From the NCBI GenBank assembly GCA_947463105.1, contig CANHSD010000088.1:1-10908 (forward strand): DNA of 10,908 nt, read 5' to 3'. A program made the position numbers and the translations under genes. Below are positions 6,415 through 10,908 of this stretch, piece by piece (positions within the stretch are counted from its first letter, which is position 1; each line of letters opens with the position of its first letter). The stretch is from Chitinophagaceae bacterium (GTDB lineage: Bacteria; Bacteroidota; Bacteroidia; Chitinophagales; Chitinophagaceae). The notes under the pieces were generated by a model. The model was not told where the DNA came from. It saw nothing but the letters and a program-made list of their open reading frames with translations, and ran no database searches.

Positions 6415-7755
6415 ATGCAAAACAACATGCCATTTTCCGGCAAGAGTCGCAGAGACTTTGTAAAACAGACCGGAATCATTTCAGGAGGGGTACTTGCTGC
6501 GCCATTGATTACCAATGCAAATTTTCATTCTGGCGCAAGCGATGAAATCAAGGTTGCCTTGATTGGTTGCGGCGGACGTGGTACGGGTGCTGCAGTTCAA
6601 GCACTGCTCAGCAAACAAAATGTCAAACTGGTTGCTATGGCGGATGCCTTTCGCGACAGGCTGGAGGATGCCTATAAAAGCATCACCGGCGACCTTACAG
6701 AAGCAGGTATTGCTGGCGACATCAAAAAATTGATTGATGTACCGGAAGAAAGAAAATTTGTTGGATTTGATGGTTATAAAAATGCCATTGCCCTCGCTGA
6801 TGTGGTGATCCTGACAACACCTCCCGGCTTTAGGCCCATTCATTTCGAGGAAGCAGTGAAGCAAGGAAAACACATCTTCATGGAAAAGCCAGTAGCCACT
6901 GATCCAGAAGGTGTCAAGCGTGTATTGGTTGCTGCTGCAGAAGCAAAAACAAAAAAACTCAATGTAGTCGTAGGCCTTCAGCGCCACTACCAAAACTCTT
7001 ACCGTGAGTTGTTCAAACGCAAGGACATGATCGGCGATATCACTTCAGCCCAGGCCTGGTGGAACAATGATGGTGTTTGGGTTAAACCAAGAACAGCTGG
7101 CCAAACTGAAATGGAATACCAGATGCGCAACTGGTATTATTTCAACTGGCTTTGTGGCGATCATATCACCGAACAGCATATCCACAACCTTGATGTCATC
7201 AACTGGTTCAAAGGCAGCTATCCCGTGAAAGCACAGGGAATGGGAGGAAGGGAAGTCAGAAAAGGAAAAGACCATGGTGAAATCTTTGATCATCACTTTG
7301 TGGAATTCACTTATGCCGACGGATCCATCCTCAACAGCCAGTGCCGTCATATCCCCAAGACTTCAGCAAAAGTGGATGAACTCTTTATCGGAACAAAAGG
7401 TAAAATCTACTGTGGCGCTGCCAACATCAGGGACCACCAGGGCAATGTGATGTACCAGTTCGACAAGAAATCAGAAAACAACGGATACCAAAATGAGCAT
7501 GTAGAACTTTTTGCGGCAATTGCCAAAGGAGAATACAAGTTCGCTGACGCGGAGAATGGAGCAAAAAGCACCATGACTTCCATCCTCGGCCGAATGGCCA
7601 CCTACAGTGGACAGGTTGTGGAATGGGACAAGGCCCTCAACTGTGGCTTGAACCTTCAGCCGGCTGCCTATACCTGGGATACCCTGCCAAAATCACTTCC
7701 TGATGCTGATGGCAAATACAAGATTGCCGTTCCAGGCGTGACCAGGTATTATTGA
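6415..7755 (+). CDS. Tat-exported Gfo/Idh/MocA-family oxidoreductase
   Basis: NAD(P)-dependent sugar oxidoreductase of 446 residues. The N-terminus has a twin-arginine signal, SRRDFVKQTG (11-20), followed by the hydrophobic stretch IISGGVLAAPLI, predicting export in folded form with its cofactor. The Rossmann domain starts at about 44, with the dinucleotide loop GCGGRG at 51-56 and the family EKP motif at 157-159 (FMEKPVA). The C-terminal alpha/beta domain (about 185-400) holds AWWNNDGVW (214-222) and CGDHITEQHIHNLDVINW (247-264), the region that supplies the substrate histidines. Such exported members usually oxidise or rearrange sugars and glycosides while retaining the cofactor; the substrate is unknown here. 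The ATG at 6415 is 18 nt after the SUMF1-like stop, with an A/C-rich leader and no Shine-Dalgarno; an ATG at 6427 is an alternative. A strong terminator follows. Confidence 0.92.
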   Translation: MQNNMPFSGKSRRDFVKQTGIISGGVLAAPLITNANFHSGASDEIKVALIGCGGRGTGAAVQALLSKQNVKLVAMADAFRDRLEDAYKSITGDLTEAGIAGDIKKLIDVPEERKFVGFDGYKNAIALADVVILTTPPGFRPIHFEEAVKQGKHIFMEKPVATDPEGVKRVLVAAAEAKTKKLNVVVGLQRHYQNSYRELFKRKDMIGDITSAQAWWNNDGVWVKPRTAGQTEMEYQMRNWYYFNWLCGDHITEQHIHNLDVINWFKGSYPVKAQGMGGREVRKGKDHGEIFDHHFVEFTYADGSILNSQCRHIPKTSAKVDELFIGTKGKIYCGAANIRDHQGNVMYQFDKKSENNGYQNEHVELFAAIAKGEYKFADAENGAKSTMTSILGRMATYSGQVVEWDKALNCGLNLQPAAYTWDTLPKSLPDADGKYKIAVPGVTRYY

Positions 7756-7775
7756 TCAAGTAACCATGTTCAATT

Positions 7776-7814
7776 ATAAAAAGAAAGGAGGGGTTAACCC
7801 TCCTTTCTTTTTAT
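7776..7814. terminator. Bidirectional intrinsic terminator between convergent genes
   Basis: A near-perfect 17-bp stem (7776-7792 with 7798-7814) encloses the 5-base loop GTTAA. The stem has a purine-rich left arm (AAAAAGAAAGGAGGG) and a T-rich right arm, so a U-rich run ends the transcript in either direction. It stops the SUMF1-like/oxidoreductase operon on the plus strand and the esterase gene on the minus strand. The esterase stop codon (7811-7813) lies inside the right arm. Confidence 0.9.
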
Positions 7815-9193
7815 TTATCCGTTCTAAATAAATTGACCGGTAACCCTTCTGCTGAGAACAAATTGGGCATGGCTGGATTGGTGAATCCAAACCTTACATG
7901 CGCTGGATCTTTCACCGTCTTGGCTGAGACCACAACAGTTTTCCCATCGATTGTTGCTTTTGCAGGAACAAAGACACCATCTGCTCCTGCAATGAAAAAG
8001 TCAGTCAATTCTCCTCCTTTGCTCATCAGTGTTGTGGGTACATCCTTGAACTGAATCCTGATGCTTCCTTTTTCAACAGCATGTGCAGCATAGGTTGGGC
8101 TCTTGTAGTTTAATCCCTGAACCCCATAGGTTTCAGCAAGTGCATAGTTGGAAAGCCTTGTAGCAACTTCTTTTTTGAGGTTGGGATGAATGTTTTTCAC
8201 ATCGTCTACCAAATCGCTGATTACCACCATGCCGGTCTTGGGATGTGCTGCAGATGCTGTTTGCGCTTCACGAAGAAAGGCTCCATTGATATGGGTATCG
8301 CCATAAGTATAGGGCGCGATCTGCACAAAATAAAAAGGAAAGGTTTTACCCCAGGCCTTTCTCCAGCTATCGATCATACTAGTGAAAAGGCGCTTGTACA
8401 TATAGTGTGAACCCACATTGCTTTCCCCCTGATACCAGATGGCGCCAGCAATGGAAAATTGCGTCAACGGGTAGATCATGGCATTGTAGGCTTCTCCCCT
8501 GACGTGCGGCCACCAGGCTGCTGGAGTCAATTTTTCAGCAGCATGCAAGAGGTCCGGATCATGGGTGATGATCTCTTCGGGCGTCCAAACTTCTGCTGGT
8601 GTTCCACCCCAGTTGCTGTTGATCAGGCCTACAGGAAAGCCTGTACTGGCATTGACCTGTTTTCCAAAAAAATACCCAATGGTACTGAAATGAAGCATGT
8701 CTTGCGGATTGCAAACAATCCACCTGGCATTCACATCATCCTGCGGAGTGGGAGAAGTGGATTTGGGCACATAGAAAAAACGGATTTTCTGATTGGTTGC
8801 ATTGGGAGATTCTTCTTTTGCCTGTTTCAACCCCTGATCAGCAGACCACTCCATGTTACTTTGTCCTCCACATACCCATACTTCACCTATCATCACATCC
8901 TCCAGCTGTATCTCATTGCGTCCTTTGATGGTGATGGTATAAGGCCCTCCTGCTGCAGGTGTTTTGACCTCAGCCACCCACCTTGCTCCGCGACTGGCCA
9001 CAACCTTGTAAGTAGTGGTATCCCATCCCACTTTGATCGTGATATTTTCGGCGGGTCCTGACCAGCCCCATAGTTTGACGGTAGATTTTTGTTGCAAGAC
9101 CATGTGTGAGCCAATGATTGCCGGGAGGCGAATATCTGCCATGGTGATTGATGCAGAGAGCAGAAGAGAAAAGAAAAAGATGCTTTTTTTCAT
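7811..9193 (-). CDS. Secreted sialate O-acetylesterase-type SGNH esterase
   Basis: Esterase of the sialic-acid-specific 9-O-acetylesterase family (PF03629-type), which removes acetyl groups from sialic acids and, in environmental bacteria, often from plant or other polysaccharides. It has 460 residues from the ATG at 9193, with signal peptide MKKSIFFFSLLLSASITMA. A small beta domain precedes the hydrolase (IRLPAIIGSHMVLQQ, the jelly-roll segment typical of the family). The nucleophile block VCGGQSNMEW gives Ser112. WYQGESNVG is at 253-261 and the catalytic His336 lies in NIHPNL. The frame is open 17 codons further upstream to 9244, but that extension would bury the signal peptide, so it was dropped. 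It lies 83 bp downstream of the ABC permease gene on the same strand, with no terminator seen between; co-transcription or its own promoter are both possible. Confidence 0.92.
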   Translation of the reverse strand: MKKSIFFFSLLLSASITMADIRLPAIIGSHMVLQQKSTVKLWGWSGPAENITIKVGWDTTTYKVVASRGARWVAEVKTPAAGGPYTITIKGRNEIQLEDVMIGEVWVCGGQSNMEWSADQGLKQAKEESPNATNQKIRFFYVPKSTSPTPQDDVNARWIVCNPQDMLHFSTIGYFFGKQVNASTGFPVGLINSNWGGTPAEVWTPEEIITHDPDLLHAAEKLTPAAWWPHVRGEAYNAMIYPLTQFSIAGAIWYQGESNVGSHYMYKRLFTSMIDSWRKAWGKTFPFYFVQIAPYTYGDTHINGAFLREAQTASAAHPKTGMVVISDLVDDVKNIHPNLKKEVATRLSNYALAETYGVQGLNYKSPTYAAHAVEKGSIRIQFKDVPTTLMSKGGELTDFFIAGADGVFVPAKATIDGKTVVVSAKTVKDPAHVRFGFTNPAMPNLFSAEGLPVNLFRTDK

Positions 9194-9276
9194 GTGGAGC
9201 GTTTTACAAAATGAAAATAAGCAATTTATTTTACCCTTTTTCATTCAACGCTGCAATGAAAAGCCAAGACATTCAT

Positions 9277-10158
9277 TCAGGACAAGATATCCTTGCGCCT
9301 GAAAACCAAGATGGACGCAAAAAGAAACCCAATAATATGCAAAAACAATACCCCTGCTGACAATAGCACGGCAGGAAGGTTCTCAATGGATCCTATGATT
9401 TGCTCGTTGTTCTCATTTACCGTCACATCAAAAAAACCTTTCCAGCCAAGCATGTGGCTGGTAAACAGGTAGGGCTTGACCATGTTAAAAATGGGTAAAT
9501 CCATCGTGTTGAGAATGGTAAATACAATGATGATGCTCATTGTGGCCATGATAGGGCCGATAGAATTTTCAGCAAAAAGGCTCAGGAAAAAACTGATTGC
9601 AGATACGGTCAACATGGCGAGTGCCGCAAAGCCAAAAGCTGCAACATAACGCCACATCACATCCGAACCTAGGATTTGGGTAACCATGTCACTTTTCATA
9701 ATCAACAAGTCATCGGCACCAAAAATCAAAATGGATATGCCAAGGGCCCATACTGCCATCCAGAACAACAATACAATCGTATAGATAGATGAAGCGATAA
9801 ATTTCCCAATGATCAGGTTGGCCCGGCTCACCGGCTTCGTCAGCAACAACCTCAGGGTGCCCTGGTTTGCCTCACCAGAGATCATGTCTCCGGCTACCAA
9901 TGCAATCAATAGCGGCACATGAACCAGCAAGGTTTGCAAGATAATAAAGGCCATCAGATACCCATTCATGATGTTCCCATTCACATCAAAGGAATCAGAC
10001 AGGGACTGCATCCCAAATTTCATGTAGCTCTCGCCATCTGCATAGAACCCCAGCTGAATCAACCCGACAATGGCTGCTATGGCACCAAAAGCGATATAGG
10101 TCCGCGGTTTGCGGAATATCTTGTACAACTCAATATAGACGATACTACTCAACCTCAT
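9277..10158 (-). CDS. ABC-2-type transporter permease
   Basis: Inner-membrane permease of 293 residues with six predicted membrane segments at about 20-40, 64-90, 120-146, 170-196, 201-221 and 262-286. The cytoplasmic loop after the second segment reads GDMISGEANQGTLRLLLTKP (90-109), followed by VSRANLIIGK. This is the hallmark of the ABC-2 exporter family (NatB/BcrB-like) that contacts the ATPase. The protein ends with a short basic tail (VFRRKDILS). The ATG at 10158 overlaps the 3' end of the ATPase gene by 14 nt, so the two are translationally coupled and form one transporter, probably as a homodimer or with an unseen second permease. The substrate cannot be deduced; ions, lipids, peptides and antibiotics are all handled by relatives. 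Confidence 0.9.
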   Translation of the reverse strand: MRLSSIVYIELYKIFRKPRTYIAFGAIAAIVGLIQLGFYADGESYMKFGMQSLSDSFDVNGNIMNGYLMAFIILQTLLVHVPLLIALVAGDMISGEANQGTLRLLLTKPVSRANLIIGKFIASSIYTIVLLFWMAVWALGISILIFGADDLLIMKSDMVTQILGSDVMWRYVAAFGFAALAMLTVSAISFFLSLFAENSIGPIMATMSIIIVFTILNTMDLPIFNMVKPYLFTSHMLGWKGFFDVTVNENNEQIIGSIENLPAVLLSAGVLFLHIIGFLFASILVFRRKDILS

Positions 10159-10908
10159 TGCCGGATGTTAAAGAAAGAAAATAAGCTTCCAAAGAATTCA
10201 TGGATCGGAGGCTGGAGATACCAATTTGATGCTCAACCAGGTATTTGGCCAGCAAAGGAACGACATCAGCGGTGGTGTCAACCAGCACCTTTTGATCAGG
10301 AGAATTTCTCAGGCATTTAGCCCATCCTGAATTTGCCAGCAAATCTTTGACCAATGGGTTGTTGTCTGTAATGATTTCCAACTGCACCTTATCAGGATTC
10401 AATAATTCGTTCACCCTGCCTTCCACCAGTTTTTTCCCCTTGTTGATGATGACCATGCTGTCTGCCACTTGCTCAATCTCAGACAAGAGATGGGAAGAAA
10501 CCAGCACCGTTTTTTTCTGTTCCTTGCTCAGCATCAGGATCAGGTTCCTGATGTCTGCTATCCCCTGAGGGTCCAAGCCATTGGTCGGCTCATCAAGGAT
10601 GATGAGCGATGGGTTGTGCACGAGGGCAACCGCTATGCCCAGCCTCTGCTTCATGCCCTGCGAGTATACCCTCACGGGGTCTTTGGCCCTTTCTTCCAGC
10701 CCTACCAGTTCCAGGCATTTCATTACCTCGGCTTTGCTGATGTGCTTGTTGCTGAGCCTGGCAAAAACATTCAGGTTTTCATACCCTGTCATGTAGCGAT
10801 AGAGATCTGGCTTTTCCACTACAGCACCCACCTGTTGTAAAATCTTCTCCCGGTCTTTTTCGATAGACATGCCAAAGATGTTGATGCTTCCTTTCGTTGG
10901 CCGAATCA
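10145..10908 (-). CDS. ABC transporter ATP-binding protein, 5' end cut by window
   Basis: ATPase subunit of an ABC-2 exporter. In-frame coding continues upstream of the internal Met at 10870 to the window edge (IRPTKGSINIFG precedes it), so the real start and the Walker A motif lie beyond base 10908; 253 residues are visible. Seen in order: the linker before the Q-loop region (QQVGAVVEKPDLY), the ABC signature YSQGMKQRLGIA, Walker B with catalytic Glu (LIILDEPTNGLD), and the H-loop SSHLLSEIEQVAD. The signature and the DEPTNGLDPQGI block are typical of the BcrA/NatA type. The C-terminal 80 or so residues form a small extra domain that often follows the ATPase core in this group. It overlaps the permease gene by 14 nt. 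Confidence 0.93.
   Translation of the reverse strand, partial: IRPTKGSINIFGMSIEKDREKILQQVGAVVEKPDLYRYMTGYENLNVFARLSNKHISKAEVMKCLELVGLEERAKDPVRVYSQGMKQRLGIAVALVHNPSLIILDEPTNGLDPQGIADIRNLILMLSKEQKKTVLVSSHLLSEIEQVADSMVIINKGKKLVEGRVNELLNPDKVQLEIITDNNPLVKDLLANSGWAKCLRNSPDQKVLVDTTADVVPLLAKYLVEHQIGISSLRSMNSLEAYFLSLTSGNEVE

Noticed and set aside
9194..9244. 17-residue N-terminal extension of the esterase
   Set aside because: The extension would place the signal peptide internally. The ATG at 9193 starts a standard Lys-Lys-hydrophobic signal sequence.
9227..9258. Short inverted repeat TTCATT/AATGAA between permease and esterase genes (minus strand)
   Set aside because: The stem is only 6 bp and AT-rich with a 9-base loop, followed by A and G rather than T, so it does not look like a terminator or operator.

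Overview
The window looks like an ordinary chromosomal stretch of a Bacteroidota bacterium, possibly near Chitinophagaceae. This rests on A-rich leaders without Shine-Dalgarno sequences, a TAnnTTTG-type -7 promoter element ahead of greA, Tat-exported oxidoreductase and isomerase genes, and a carbohydrate-oriented gene set. The taxon is an inference. No RNA genes, insertion sequences, CRISPR arrays, attachment sites or large repeats were seen, and no gene-free stretch exceeds 300 bases.

Left part (1-2556, all minus strand): reading leftward, ksgA (16S rRNA dimethyltransferase) is coupled by a 1-nt TGATG overlap to a D-2-hydroxyacid dehydrogenase. A strong intrinsic terminator follows it. greA comes next, then a HIT-family gene cut by the window edge; the last two are 5 nt apart. 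The terminator lies only 28 bp before the greA start and directly behind a good -7 element. It may therefore serve as a greA leader attenuator as well as the end of the ksgA unit.

Middle (2557-3710, plus strand): pdxA, for vitamin B6 synthesis, diverges from ksgA across about 53 bp. Its stop meets head-on, with a 2-bp gap, a minus-strand gene for a small secreted LolA-like protein.

Carbohydrate-type segment (3713-9193): a Tat-exported TIM-barrel isomerase (minus) sits upstream of the LolA-like gene. It diverges from a plus-strand pair made of a secreted SUMF1/FGE-fold protein without the catalytic cysteines and a Tat-exported Gfo/Idh/MocA oxidoreductase. A bidirectional terminator separates this pair from a convergent sialate-O-acetylesterase-type SGNH esterase. 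Oxidoreductase and isomerase together suggest extracytoplasmic oxidation and rearrangement or cleavage of a sugar or glycoside, with the esterase removing acetyl groups. This is the most interesting functional hypothesis here.

Right end (9277-10908, minus): an ABC-2 exporter, with the ATPase cut at its N-terminus by the window edge and the permease overlapping it by 14 nt.
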